Positions 1-8,370 of a stretch of 64,000 nucleotides of DNA are shown here, one piece after another. Within the stretch, counting starts at the first letter, position 1, and each line of letters opens with the position of its first letter. Source of the DNA: Streptomyces sp. ACA25 (GTDB lineage: Bacteria; Actinomycetota; Actinomycetes; Streptomycetales; Streptomycetaceae); assembly GCF_028200735.1 (NCBI RefSeq), contig NZ_JAQKPV010000002.1, positions 62,001 through 126,000 of the forward strand, read 5' to 3'. A model generated the notes under the pieces. The model ran no database searches. It had not been told where the DNA came from and worked only from the letters and a program-made list of their open reading frames with translations. The position numbers and the translations under genes are program-made.

Positions 1-568
1 CCATGCCCCAGGAGCGGGCCGAGAGCACGGAGTAGAGCTGGACCAGCAGGCCCCAGCTCCGCCGGTCCGGTACGGGGAGCCGGGCAGGGGGCACGATCAG
101 AGTGGCGCGCCCGGTACGGCCGTCGGGGGCGGCGGCGTGCAGCAGGTGTCGCCCGAGCGGCAGCGGCGGCCTGTCGGCCACCGGGGGCCGGGCCTGCCCG
201 GCCCCCGGTGCCCCCGCCGCCGGAGGGCGGCCGGGGAGCGGAGCGCGGGGCGGGCTCCAGTCGAGGAGAGCCCCGGTCCCGGTCTCCACCCGCAGGGTGG
301 TGCCTGCGGGGAGCGGGGGGAGGGCGGGCGGCCCTCCCGGGCGGTGCACGACCGTCGGCGGGAGCAGTCCCCCCGGACCCGGACCGTCCGTGCCCCTGTC
401 CTGCCGCTCCAGGGCCTCCCGGACGGCGCCCGGTGTGGCAGCGTCCACACCGAGTGCGGCGAGCACGGCGACCACCGTGTCCTTCGGCACACGGATGCGC
501 CGGCCGGGAGCGGGTTCGTACGAGGTGGCGACGCCGTGCGCCGCCGCGAGCCGCGTCAGCGGGCTCAT
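1..568 (-). CDS. malQ: 4-alpha-glucanotransferase (amylomaltase), N-terminal part, cut by window edge
   Basis: Amylomaltase (GH77) moves alpha-1,4-glucan chains between maltooligosaccharides in cytoplasmic maltose/glycogen metabolism. Only the first 189 codons are in the window, and the frame is open to the left edge. The product begins MSPLTRLAAAHGVATSY, the usual streptomycete MalQ N-terminus. It ends with LVQLYSVLSARSWGM, which matches the conserved family segment before the catalytic barrel. A proline/alanine-rich N-terminal domain lies between. The ATG (566-568) overlaps the TGA of the upstream small gene as ATGA, so translation is probably coupled to it. The catalytic residues lie outside the window and cannot be checked. 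Confidence 0.88.
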   Translation of the reverse strand, partial: MSPLTRLAAAHGVATSYEPAPGRRIRVPKDTVVAVLAALGVDAATPGAVREALERQDRGTDGPGPGGLLPPTVVHRPGGPPALPPLPAGTTLRVETGTGALLDWSPPRAPLPGRPPAAGAPGAGQARPPVADRPPLPLGRHLLHAAAPDGRTGRATLIVPPARLPVPDRRSWGLLVQLYSVLSARSWGM

Positions 569-909
569 CAGACGGGAAGTGCCTCCGCGCCGCTGCGCAC
601 ATCGGTGTACAGGCCACTGCCGGTGGGCTCCGAGGTCAGCGGGAGCTGGGCGGCCAGGGGCTGCTCCGACGTCAGCGGGGCGATGTCGGCCAGCGGAGGT
701 TCACTGGTCAGCGGCGCCTCGGAGACGCCGTTGGAGCTGTATCCGTCCAGACCCGAGTCGGGGTCGGACAGGTCGGAGAGGTCGAGCTCTCCGGTGTCGT
801 CCCACAGATGCGGGACGTCCTGTTTGGCAGGCTCTCCGTCGTCCGCCCGGTCCGGCTGCGCGGGCAGCGAGATCAGGGCGGGGGTATCGAGCTCAGCGGG
901 TGCGGCCAC
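568..909 (-). CDS. Small acidic protein with three PLTSE repeats, coupled to malQ
   Basis: I do not recognise this 113-residue protein. I chose the GTG at 907-909 because a GGAGA ribosome site lies 5 nt upstream; a TTG at 960 would add 17 residues. The protein is acidic and lacks cysteines, a signal peptide and membrane segments. Residues 41-55 are rich in Leu, Asp and Ser. Three exact PLTSE motifs lie at residues 66-70, 78-82 and 90-94, a strict 12-residue period. The stop overlaps the malQ start (ATGA), so the two are co-transcribed. A role in maltodextrin metabolism is only suggested by position. A RiPP precursor was considered, but no modifying enzyme is nearby. Confidence 0.65.
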   Translation of the reverse strand: MAAPAELDTPALISLPAQPDRADDGEPAKQDVPHLWDDTGELDLSDLSDPDSGLDGYSSNGVSEAPLTSEPPLADIAPLTSEQPLAAQLPLTSEPTGSGLYTDVRSGAEALPV

Positions 910-930
910 GGTGTTCTCCGTTCGATGGCT

Positions 931-990
931 GGATGCTGGCGCCTTTATGGCTTTACCCAATCACCGCGACAGCATCCCTGGCTGTTACAG
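931..990 (-). promoter_or_regulatory. Inverted repeats in the leader of the small protein-malQ operon
   Basis: An 8-bp perfect inverted repeat (GGATGCTG at 931-938, CAGCATCC at 970-977) encloses about 31 nt. A second short palindrome, CTGTTACAG, is at 982-990. Both lie 22-81 nt upstream of the GTG start of the small gene on the minus strand. They could be a structured leader or an operator for a sugar-responsive regulator. I could not match them to a known riboswitch or to a MalR operator. Confidence 0.3.
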
Positions 991-1089
991 GAAGGTAATC
1001 GAACTCACGTCCGCTCTGACGCAAATCTTGCCGCATCCACGCACCAGGCTGCCACATCTTGCGGGCCGGAGCGCAGGGGGCCCGCCGTT

Positions 1090-1626
1090 TCACCCGGGCC
1101 GGGCGTCGATCCGGGCCAGCGCGGCGTCCGCCCCGTACGGCTTGAGGTAAGGCAGCCAGCGCGGGTCACGGTGACCGGTGCCGATGATCCGCCAGGCCTG
1201 ACCCGAGGGCGGGCCCGGGGCGTGCCGCAGCCGCCAGCCGAGCTCGGCGACATGCCGGTCGGCCTTCACGTGGTTGCAGCTGCGGCAGGCCGCGACCACG
1301 TTCTCCCAGGCGTGCTGCCCGCCCCGGCTGCGCGGCACCACGTGGTCGACGCTGGTGGCCACCTCGCCGCAGTACGCGCACCGGCCGCCGTCCCGGGCGA
1401 ACAGCGCCCGGCGGGTCAGCGGCACCGCACCCCGGTGCGGAATCCGCACGTACCGCTTGAGGCGCACCACGCTGGGGGCGGGTATCGCACGGGTGGCGCT
1501 GCGCAGCAGTGCCTCGGAGTCCTCCAGGCTGACTGCCTTCTCGTGCAGCAGCAGGATGACCGCACGGCGGACCGGCACGACACCGAGCGGTTCGTACGAC
1601 GCGTTGAGGACCAGGACATGCGGCAC
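1090..1626 (-). CDS. HNH endonuclease
   Basis: This 178-residue protein is of the small actinobacterial HNH type that begins MPHVLVLNASYEPLGVV. The zinc-ribbon/HNH core is visible: C83 and C86, D94-H95 (DHVVPRSRGG), N109, then C114 and C117. These are the residues expected to bind zinc and a catalytic metal. I chose the GTG at 1624-1626 because GGAGG lies 5 nt upstream; a longer frame reaches 1752 without family similarity. The family is common next to housekeeping genes in Streptomyces. Its biological substrate is not known to me, so a restriction role should not be assumed. The MscS gene diverges from it. Confidence 0.85.
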   Translation of the reverse strand: MPHVLVLNASYEPLGVVPVRRAVILLLHEKAVSLEDSEALLRSATRAIPAPSVVRLKRYVRIPHRGAVPLTRRALFARDGGRCAYCGEVATSVDHVVPRSRGGQHAWENVVAACRSCNHVKADRHVAELGWRLRHAPGPPSGQAWRIIGTGHRDPRWLPYLKPYGADAALARIDARPG

Positions 1627-1813
1627 AGGCGCCTCCAGTTCCGTCGGCGGCACGTGGCTGGTGCCGGGACGATCTCTCTCAGTGTGTCCTGAGCAGGGCG
1701 CCGAGCGCCAGCATGCGGGGGAAAGCGGTGACCGGCGAGTGGAGTGCGCCACAGAGGTGCCGACGGCCCTCGTGGCGTCCGGCGAGCCGTCCGGACGGCC
1801 TTACGGTGAAGGA

Positions 1814-2779
1814 GTGAACGCAGCCTCCCCGGACGACCGGACCGGTCCTTCCTTGCCCGCCGGGACCCCGGAGACCGCCGCTGAAGCCGCCAGTTGGGTG
1901 GAGGAGAACTGGGAGGCCTGGGCGGCGGCCGGCCTCCGCATCCTGCTGATACTCGTCATCGCCTTCGTGCTGCGGGCGACGCTGCGGCGGGCGATCACCA
2001 AGATGATCACCCGGACGAACCGCCAGGAGCGGGCGGGCGGCGTGCGCAGCGGGCTGCTGGTCAACTCCGAGCGGCGCCGGCAGCGGTCGGCGGCGATCGC
2101 CTCGGTGCTGCGCAGTGTCACCACCCTGGTGGTCCTGGGCACCGCCGGCCTCATGGTGCTGTCCCAGCTCGGCATCCAGCTCGGCCCGCTGGTGGCCAGC
2201 GCCGGCATTGTCGGCGTGGCGATCGGCTTCGGTGCACGCAATCTGGTCACCGACGTCCTGACCGGCACCTTCATGCTGCTGGAGGACCAGTACGGGGTGG
2301 GCGACAAGATCGACAGCGGTGAGGCCGTGGGCACCGTCCTGGAGGTCGGCCTGCGGGTCACCACACTGCGCGGCGACGACGGGGAGATCTGGTACGTCCG
2401 CAACGGTGAGATCAAGCGGGTGGCCAACCTCAGCCAGGGCTGGTCCACCGCCGCCGTGGAGGTGGAGGTGCGCGCGGACACCGACCTGGGGCAGCTCCGC
2501 AAGCTCATCACCGCGGCGGGCGAAGGGCTCTCCCGCACCAGCCCGTGGGACGAACTGCTGTGGGAGCCCGTGGAGGTTCTGGGGCTGGAGTCGGTCTCAC
2601 TGGACTCGATGGTGGTCAAGGCCACCGCCAAGACGCTGCCCGGCTCGGCGGCGAAAACCGAGCGGGCACTGCGCCAGGCGATCAAGGAAGCCCTGGACGC
2701 GGAGGGCATCGAGCAGGTCGACGCCGCCGGCCTGTCGCTGCGCAAGCTCGGCGTGCGTCCCGCGGACAAAGAGGGGTGA
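1814..2779 (+). CDS. Small-conductance mechanosensitive channel, MscS family
   Basis: A membrane channel that would release solutes on hypo-osmotic shock. The 321-residue product has a hydrophobic helix at about 40-60, a second at about 105-125, and a pore-lining third helix with the glycine/alanine pattern GIVGVAIGFGARNLVTD at about 136-152. The cytoplasmic beta domain follows, with the typical EDQYGVGDKI and RVTTLRGDDGEIWYVRNGEI segments. This three-helix layout is the short MscS form. The start is uncertain: GTG 1814 sits directly on an AAGGAG, and GTG 1772 is in frame upstream. The C-terminus is at 2779, followed by a tandem repeat. Confidence 0.85.
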   Translation: MNAASPDDRTGPSLPAGTPETAAEAASWVEENWEAWAAAGLRILLILVIAFVLRATLRRAITKMITRTNRQERAGGVRSGLLVNSERRRQRSAAIASVLRSVTTLVVLGTAGLMVLSQLGIQLGPLVASAGIVGVAIGFGARNLVTDVLTGTFMLLEDQYGVGDKIDSGEAVGTVLEVGLRVTTLRGDDGEIWYVRNGEIKRVANLSQGWSTAAVEVEVRADTDLGQLRKLITAAGEGLSRTSPWDELLWEPVEVLGLESVSLDSMVVKATAKTLPGSAAKTERALRQAIKEALDAEGIEQVDAAGLSLRKLGVRPADKEG

Positions 2780-2803
2780 CGCCCGCCGGCCCCGGCAGTG
2801 CCT

Positions 2804-2838
2804 CCCGGCACCCGGCACCCGGCACCCGGCACCCGGCA
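2804..2838. repeat. Five tandem copies of a 7-bp unit (CCCGGCA)
   Basis: Five exact head-to-tail copies of CCCGGCA run from 2804 to 2838, followed by a partial CCC. They lie in the 111-nt gap between the MscS stop and the acetyltransferase start. A 7-bp unit in a noncoding gap can change copy number by slippage and so alter leader length. No stem or promoter is obvious inside it. Confidence 0.9.
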
Positions 2839-2890
2839 CCCGCGTAAAGCTTCTTGTGCCGGCCACGGCTCCTCGCGGAGGATGACACGC

Positions 2891-3520
2891 ATGGCTCCCG
2901 TCACCGACTCCGCCGTCACGGTCCGCCCCTACCGGCCGTCCGACCACGACGCGCTGCGCGACATCTGCGTGCGCACCGGCCACGTCGGCGGCGACGCCAC
3001 CGGACACTTCCAGGACCCGGAGATCCTTCCGGCTCTCTTTGCCTCGCCGTACGCCGCGCTGGTGCCGGACCTCGTCTTCGTCGCGGACGACGGGACCCGC
3101 CCGCTCGGCTACGTGCTGGGCGCGGCGGACAGCACCCGCTTCTACGCCCGCTTCCGGGAGCGCTGGCTGCCCACCGTGGCCGGACGCTTCCCCGCGCCGG
3201 ACGGTCCCCCGCAGACGCCGGACGAGCGCCTGCGGGACCTGCTGCACCACGCGGAACGGATGCTCGTGCCGGAGTTCGCCGAGGAGTACCCGGCCCACCT
3301 GCACATCGATCTGCTGCCGCACGGTCAGGGCCGGGGCCTCGGCCGCCGCCTGATGGAGACGTACCTCGCGGCGCTGCGGAACCGGGGGGTGCCAGGGGTG
3401 CACCTGGGCATGAATCCGGAGAACACCGGGGCCCGGGCGTTCTACGACCGGCTCGGCTTCCACGAACTGGCCCCGCCCGACCCCGGCCACCCCACGCTGT
3501 ACCTGGCCCGCCGGCTCTGA
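2891..3520 (+). CDS. GNAT N-acetyltransferase
   Basis: A 209-residue GCN5-related acetyltransferase, using acetyl-CoA on an unknown acceptor. The acetyl-CoA loop is visible in LPHGQGRGLGRRLM (Q/R-x-x-G-x-G), followed by LGMNPENTGARAFYDRLGF, the C-terminal alpha/beta segment. The central HLHIDLLP segment and the long arginine/aromatic insert before it recall the bacterial proteins similar to the HAT-like domain of O-GlcNAcase, but that is a memory-based resemblance. I chose ATG 2891, with GGAGG 9 nt upstream. ATG 2882 lies directly on the same site. It converges on the next acetyltransferase gene. Confidence 0.82.
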   Translation: MAPVTDSAVTVRPYRPSDHDALRDICVRTGHVGGDATGHFQDPEILPALFASPYAALVPDLVFVADDGTRPLGYVLGAADSTRFYARFRERWLPTVAGRFPAPDGPPQTPDERLRDLLHHAERMLVPEFAEEYPAHLHIDLLPHGQGRGLGRRLMETYLAALRNRGVPGVHLGMNPENTGARAFYDRLGFHELAPPDPGHPTLYLARRL

Positions 3521-3631
3521 CCCGCCGTCCGCGGCCCGTCCGTCCCCCGGCAGACGCGCAGCACCGGAGTCACGCTCGTCGCAGGCGCATCCGTCGCCCC
3601 GAAGCCACGAGGCCGGGATCCGCGCCTGTCG

Positions 3632-4183
3632 TCATCCGTCGTACCGCCAGGTGCGCAGCGCGGAGAGGCGGCCCTTGATCTCCCGGTGCACGGGCGGGTC
3701 CTCGGTCAGGCGGTATCCCGCGGCCCGGGCGACCGCGACGCTGCCCGCGTTCTCCGGCTCGATCCGCAGCAGGGCCCGCTGGACACCCCACTCCCGGTGG
3801 GCGTGGCCGGTGAGCACCCGCAGCGCCCGGGAGGCCAGTCCCCGACGGCGGAACCGCGCCCCGATGCAGTACCCCAGCTCCGCTTCCCGCCGGTCCTCCC
3901 CCTCCCAGACGACCAGCGCCTCGCCGCACGGCTCCCCCGCCTCCGTCACCACTGCCAGCTGAAGGAAGCGGTTCGCGGATCGTCCGTCCCGTCCTCTGAC
4001 CAGATGGTCACGGGCCGCCTCGGCATCGAACGGCAGGGGAAGCGGCGTCCAGCGGCCGATCTCCGGATCATCGAACAGTTCCACCATGGCCGGGAGGTCG
4101 CTCTCGTCCCAGTCGCGCAGCGCGATGCCCTCGCCGAACAGCTGAACCTGCCCGGGCAGCGCGTGCCCCACTCCTGTCGTCAT
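3632..4183 (-). CDS. GNAT N-acetyltransferase, RimJ/RimL type
   Basis: A 183-residue acetyltransferase of the RimJ/RimL-like group, which acetylates protein N-termini or small amines; the substrate here is unknown. Visible elements are the N-terminal IALRDWDESDLPAMVELFDD, the ELGYCIGARFRRRGLASRAL acetyl-CoA segment with R-x-x-G-L-A, and RIEPENAGSVAVARAAGYRL near the C-terminus, where RimL proteins carry the Asn/Ser-Val-Ala helix. It starts at ATG 4183 and stands alone, convergent with the acetyltransferase at 2891 and divergent from the signalling operon at 4444. Confidence 0.83.
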   Translation of the reverse strand: MTTGVGHALPGQVQLFGEGIALRDWDESDLPAMVELFDDPEIGRWTPLPLPFDAEAARDHLVRGRDGRSANRFLQLAVVTEAGEPCGEALVVWEGEDRREAELGYCIGARFRRRGLASRALRVLTGHAHREWGVQRALLRIEPENAGSVAVARAAGYRLTEDPPVHREIKGRLSALRTWRYDG

Positions 4184-4443
4184 GCGCCAATTCTGCCGCC
4201 TCCCGCTGCATCCTCAGCGCCGGCTGCCCCCTGCCGCTCCGGGCGGGCCGCCGCGGCAGCCGGTGGCCGGCGGCGCCAGGAGGGGAACGGCCCGCGCGGG
4301 CCCGGGGATTCGCCGGACCTCGTTTGGACAGGATCCCGCCAAGAGTTGTGCCGTCACAGGGCAGAACAGCCATACTGCTGCATGGCCGCAGCGTCACAGT
4401 CACGTGGCGCCGGGGCCGGACGTCAGGGGGAGGGCCCGGGATC

Positions 4444-5907
4444 GTGACACAGCTGCCGACCGCACCATTCGCAGTCGAGACGGCAGACAGGGCAACGTCC
4501 GGCCACCTTCCCGTTCCTCCCGCCGCCCCGCCGCTCGTGCCGCAGCCGGGTACGGGGACCGCGCCGCCACGGCAGCCCGCCTGGTCGCAGACGCTGGCAC
4601 GGCTACGGGCGGGCTCCCGCACCGAACCGGGGCGGCTGCGGATCATCGGCGCGCTGCTGGCCGGTCTGATGCTCCTCTTCGGAGGGGCCACGGCCTGGCA
4701 GGTGGCCGACCGGACCGCGGCGGCCGGGACCGTCATCGACAGCAGCCAGCCGCTGAGTTCCGACGCCGCGAGCATCCACCGCTCGCTCGTCGACGCGAAC
4801 ACCACGGCCGCCGCCGGATTCCTCGCCGGAAGCGCCGAGCCTCCCGGGGTGCGGGAGCGCTACGAGGAGGACATCGCCCAAGCCGCCCGGCTGATCACGG
4901 CCGCAGCCGCCCACGGTTCGGGCTCCGCGGAGTCGCAGCCGGAGATCGCCGCGCTCAACACGCACCTTCCCCTCTATACAGGGCTGGCCGAGACCGCCCG
5001 CGCCAACGACCGGCAGGGGCTGCCCCTGGGCGGCGCGTACCTGCGCCATGCCGACCGGATGATGCAGGACACCATGCTGCCCGCCGCCGACCGGCTCCAC
5101 CGGTCGGAGACCGCCCGGTACACGGCCGACCACCGGGAAGCCCGCGCCTGGCCATGGTTCGCGCTGCTCACCGGAGCGCTGGCCCTGGTAGCTCTGGGAT
5201 GGGCACAGCGGCGCCACTTCCTGCGCACCCACCGGGTGTTCAACCCGGGCCTGCTGGCGGCCACCGCGGCGACTGCCGTGCTGCTGCTGTGGCTGGCCGG
5301 GGCGCACGGCGTCGCGAGCTCCGCGCTGGACCGGGCCGACCGGACCGGGGCCCGGTCGGTACAGGCGCTCAACGAAGCCTGGGCCGGCGCCCTGCAGGCC
5401 CGCGGTGACGAGAACATGACGCTGGTCGCCCGGGGAGCCGGCACCGCCTTCGCGGAGAGCTACCAGGAACACATGACCGGCATCGCCGGGCCGCCCGGCG
5501 CACCGGGTGGTGTGCTCGCCGAGGCCCTCGCGCTCGCCGACGACGAGGCGGGCCGCGAGGCGGTACGGGAAGCGGTACGCGGTGCCGAAACCTGGCGTGA
5601 CCGGCACGCGGTGGCCATGGAGCGGGAACGCGCCGGCGACTACGAGACCGCGGTGAGCCTGGTGACCGGCGACGTGGCCGCCTCCGAGGACGGCTCCCCG
5701 GCCGGGGAGTCCACCGGCGAGGCGTTCGACCTCGTCAACGACAGCCTGGCCGAGGCCGTGGACCACGAGCAGCGGCAGTTCGAAGAGGCCGCGGAGCGTG
5801 GCCGGACGGCGCTGACCGGGCTGACGGTGGGGGCGCTGCTGCTGGCGCTGCTCGGCTCGGCCGCCGCGGTCCTGGGGATCGGCCGCCGCCTGTCGGAGTA
5901 CCGGTGA
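4444..5907 (+). CDS. glnX: GlnX-like membrane sensor of the PknG pathway
   Basis: This 487-residue membrane protein heads the kinase operon. It has a Pro-rich cytoplasmic N-tail (1-62), TM1 at about 66-86, an external helical domain (about 90-232), TM2 at 236-253, TM3 at 268-288, a second external helical domain (about 290-452), and TM4 at 455-478. Four membrane helices with two outside helical bundles match mycobacterial GlnX, which is proposed to pass the amino-acid signal from GlnH to PknG inside the cell. I chose GTG 4444 because a GGGGGAGGG site lies 9 nt upstream. Its TGA overlaps a GTG that opens the frame of the next gene. The assignment rests on topology plus neighbours. Confidence 0.72.
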   Translation: MTQLPTAPFAVETADRATSGHLPVPPAAPPLVPQPGTGTAPPRQPAWSQTLARLRAGSRTEPGRLRIIGALLAGLMLLFGGATAWQVADRTAAAGTVIDSSQPLSSDAASIHRSLVDANTTAAAGFLAGSAEPPGVRERYEEDIAQAARLITAAAAHGSGSAESQPEIAALNTHLPLYTGLAETARANDRQGLPLGGAYLRHADRMMQDTMLPAADRLHRSETARYTADHREARAWPWFALLTGALALVALGWAQRRHFLRTHRVFNPGLLAATAATAVLLLWLAGAHGVASSALDRADRTGARSVQALNEAWAGALQARGDENMTLVARGAGTAFAESYQEHMTGIAGPPGAPGGVLAEALALADDEAGREAVREAVRGAETWRDRHAVAMERERAGDYETAVSLVTGDVAASEDGSPAGESTGEAFDLVNDSLAEAVDHEQRQFEEAAERGRTALTGLTVGALLLALLGSAAAVLGIGRRLSEYR

Positions 5908-6008
5908 GACGGAACGCCGGCGCGGGCCGGGAGACGGAACGGCCGGGGGGCGCCCGGCACCGGACGGAAAGCCGGGCGGAAAGCCGGGCGGTCACGGAGG
6001 AGACGGGC

Positions 6009-7076
6009 GTGCCGACCATGCGGACGACGCGGACAGCGGAACACGGCAGGTCCCGCCCCCGGGGACGCAACCGGCTCGCGTGGGCCCTCGCGGCGGCCGG
6101 GACCACGTTGGCGGCCGTCATGCTCGCCGGTGCGCTCCCGCAGGACGGGGAAGCCCGCCCCGCCGTGCGGGGCGGGGCGGACCCCGCCACCACGGTCAGT
6201 GACCACCGGCCCGGGGACCGGGTCAGGCACCTCGCCGAGCGGGAGGTGTGCGCCGACGGACGGGATCCGGCGGAAAGCCTGGCGCCGTCCCCGGACACCG
6301 GAGTGGCGGTCCGCCGGATCCAGGAGCGCGGTGAGCTGGTCGTCGGGGTCGACCAGAACAGCTACCTGTGGGGCTACCGCACCCCGGACACCGGGAAGAT
6401 CGTCGGCTTCGACATCGATCTGACCCGGGCCATCGCCACCGAGCTGCTCGGGCCGGACCCACGGATCGTGCTCCGGGCCGTGCCCACCTCCGAGCGGGTG
6501 CGGCTGATCCAGGACCGGGAGGTCGACATGGTGGTACGCACCATGTCCATCACCTGTGACCGCTGGCAGGAAGTCGCCTTCTCCACCGCCTACTTCGAGG
6601 CCGGGCAGCAGGTGCTCGCGCCCCGGCACTCCGACATCACCGGCTTCGACGGCTCCCTGGACGGCGCCCGGGTCTGCAGCGCGGAAGGTTCCGCCGCCGA
6701 GGACCTGCTCGAAGCGGAAGGACGGGCACTCGGGGCGGAGCTCCTCCACGTGGGCAACCACCTGGACTGCCTGGTGCTGATACAGCTGGGCCAGGCCGAC
6801 GCGCTCATCACGGACAGCGCGCTGGCGGCAGGCCACGCGGCACAGGACCCGGGGATGCACCTGATCGGGGACCCGCTCACGCTGGAGCCCTACGGGGTCG
6901 CGATGCACCTCGACGACACCGACCTGGTGCGCCGGGTCAACCGGGCGCTGGAGGACTTCCGCGGCGGCGGCGCCGACAGTGGCTGGCAGCAGGCGTACGG
7001 CAGCTGGCTGGCCGCCCACATGGACCACGCGAACGGGTCCGCTCCGGCGCCCCCCGACCCGCTCTACAGGGACTGA
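6009..7076 (+). CDS. glnH: GlnH-like periplasmic amino-acid-binding protein
   Basis: An extracellular solute-binding protein of the glutamate/aspartate family (SBP_bac_3). In mycobacteria GlnH works with GlnX and PknG as a sensor, and no permease or ATPase genes are present here either. The fold is visible from GELVVGVDQNSYLWGYR through GKIVGFDIDLTRAIA and VDMVVRTMSITCDRW to the C-terminal helix. A hydrophobic N-terminal segment is at about residues 20-40. The expected lipobox cysteine is absent: the region reads VMLAGALPQ, so the protein may be anchored or secreted, not lipidated. I chose GTG 6009, with GGAGGAG 5 nt upstream; GTG 5904 overlaps the glnX stop and would add 35 residues. Confidence 0.78.
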   Translation: MPTMRTTRTAEHGRSRPRGRNRLAWALAAAGTTLAAVMLAGALPQDGEARPAVRGGADPATTVSDHRPGDRVRHLAEREVCADGRDPAESLAPSPDTGVAVRRIQERGELVVGVDQNSYLWGYRTPDTGKIVGFDIDLTRAIATELLGPDPRIVLRAVPTSERVRLIQDREVDMVVRTMSITCDRWQEVAFSTAYFEAGQQVLAPRHSDITGFDGSLDGARVCSAEGSAAEDLLEAEGRALGAELLHVGNHLDCLVLIQLGQADALITDSALAAGHAAQDPGMHLIGDPLTLEPYGVAMHLDDTDLVRRVNRALEDFRGGGADSGWQQAYGSWLAAHMDHANGSAPAPPDPLYRD

Positions 7077-7107
7077 TCACGATGGCGAAGCCACAGGGAG
7101 ACACCAG

Positions 7108-8370
7108 GTGTTGAGCCGGGAGGAGGCGGACCGGCTGCTCGCGCGGATCGGTGCGGAGCACGAGGCGATCGAGTCCTCGCTGCTGGCGCTCCAGGATCAC
7201 GCGGGCCGCCGGCTGCTGGAAGGGGCCGAGCTGAGCGGCACCACCCGGGAGCGGTGGGTGCGGGCCGAGCGGACGGTGACACGGCTGTGGGCCGACTTCG
7301 ACATCTGCACCCAGGCTCTGGGTACGGCCCGCGAGGTCCGCGGCCGGCGCCGCACCCCCGCGCGCGAGGACCTGGAGGTGCTGTCCCGGCTGCTGACGGA
7401 GAAGAGCATGGTGCTCTCCGGCGGCGACCGGCTGGCCGAGCACGTCGGCTGGCCGGAGCTGGTGGAGCGGATGAACGACGGCTACGCCGAGGTCCTCGAC
7501 GTGGTGGTGGCCGCCGACGCGGTCTGGTCGGCGCTCCCCGCGCGGATCGACATGCTGTCGGCGGAGCTGCGCCGGCTGAGCGAGCTGGCGCACTCGGTGG
7601 GCGTCCGCCCCGGTGAACATCCGGCCGGCGACGATCTGGAGCAGGTGACCGCGGAGCTCACCGCGCTGCGCCGGGAGGTGATCAGCGACCCACTGGCGTT
7701 CTGGCACCGGAACGGGGGCAGCAGCGCGCCGGGCGGCGGGCGCCCCGACACCGGGCGCTACGACACGGCGGCCCGCGCGCTGGACGACATCCGGCGCGAG
7801 GTGGACGCGGTGATCGGGGTCCGCAAGGACGCCGAGGAGCGCCTGATCGGGCTGCGGGACGTGCTGTCCCGCGCGGACCGCACGCTGGCGGAGGCGCGGA
7901 CCGCGCGCGGCGAGGTGCTGGCGAAGATCGCCGCGTCCGAGGTCCCCGCGGTCAGCGGCCCGCCCACCGCGCTGCAGGAGGAGCTGACCACCGCGGCGCA
8001 CTACCGCCGCAGCTCCCAGTGGCACCGGCTGTCGCCGCTGCTGGACTCCCTGGAGCAGCGTGCGCAGGAGGAGCTGGAGCGGGCCCGTGAGTCGCTGTCG
8101 GCCGTCACCGCACCGCTGGCGGTGCGGGCCGAGCTGCGCGGCCGGCTGGACGCGTACAAGGCGAAGGCGGCCCGGCTCGGCCGGGCCGGCGACCCGATGC
8201 TGACCGAGCGCTACGACGTCGCCCGGCGGATGCTGTGGTCCGCCCCCTGTGACCTGCGGGTCGCGGAGCAGGCGGTGCGGCGGTACCAGGAGGCGGCGTC
8301 GGACGTGGTGCTTCCGCGGCAGTCGGGGCCGGTGGACCGGCACCCGGAGGGAGGAACGCATCGTGAGTGA
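7108..8370 (+). CDS. Alpha-helical protein of the PknG operon, function unknown
   Basis: I do not recognise a domain. The 420-residue product has no signal peptide or membrane helix. It is dominated by heptad-like charged helices, for example around residues 55-90, 145-200 and 230-360, so it is likely an elongated coiled-coil protein. The GTG at 7108 has GGGAG 7 nt upstream. The stop overlaps the kinase start: GTG 8363 begins before TGA 8368-8370, an 8-nt overlap. Its place between the sensor and the kinase suggests an adaptor or scaffold, which is inference from position only. Confidence 0.7.
   Translation: MLSREEADRLLARIGAEHEAIESSLLALQDHAGRRLLEGAELSGTTRERWVRAERTVTRLWADFDICTQALGTAREVRGRRRTPAREDLEVLSRLLTEKSMVLSGGDRLAEHVGWPELVERMNDGYAEVLDVVVAADAVWSALPARIDMLSAELRRLSELAHSVGVRPGEHPAGDDLEQVTAELTALRREVISDPLAFWHRNGGSSAPGGGRPDTGRYDTAARALDDIRREVDAVIGVRKDAEERLIGLRDVLSRADRTLAEARTARGEVLAKIAASEVPAVSGPPTALQEELTTAAHYRRSSQWHRLSPLLDSLEQRAQEELERARESLSAVTAPLAVRAELRGRLDAYKAKAARLGRAGDPMLTERYDVARRMLWSAPCDLRVAEQAVRRYQEAASDVVLPRQSGPVDRHPEGGTHRE

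Noticed and set aside
568..909. Graspetide or lanthipeptide precursor
   Set aside because: The repeats are suggestive, but no ATP-grasp ligase, LanM, LanKC or protease gene is near, and there is no typical leader motif. Kept as an open question only.
2804..2838. CRISPR-like repeat
   Set aside because: The unit is only 7 bp with no spacers, so it is a simple tandem repeat. No cas gene is present in the window.
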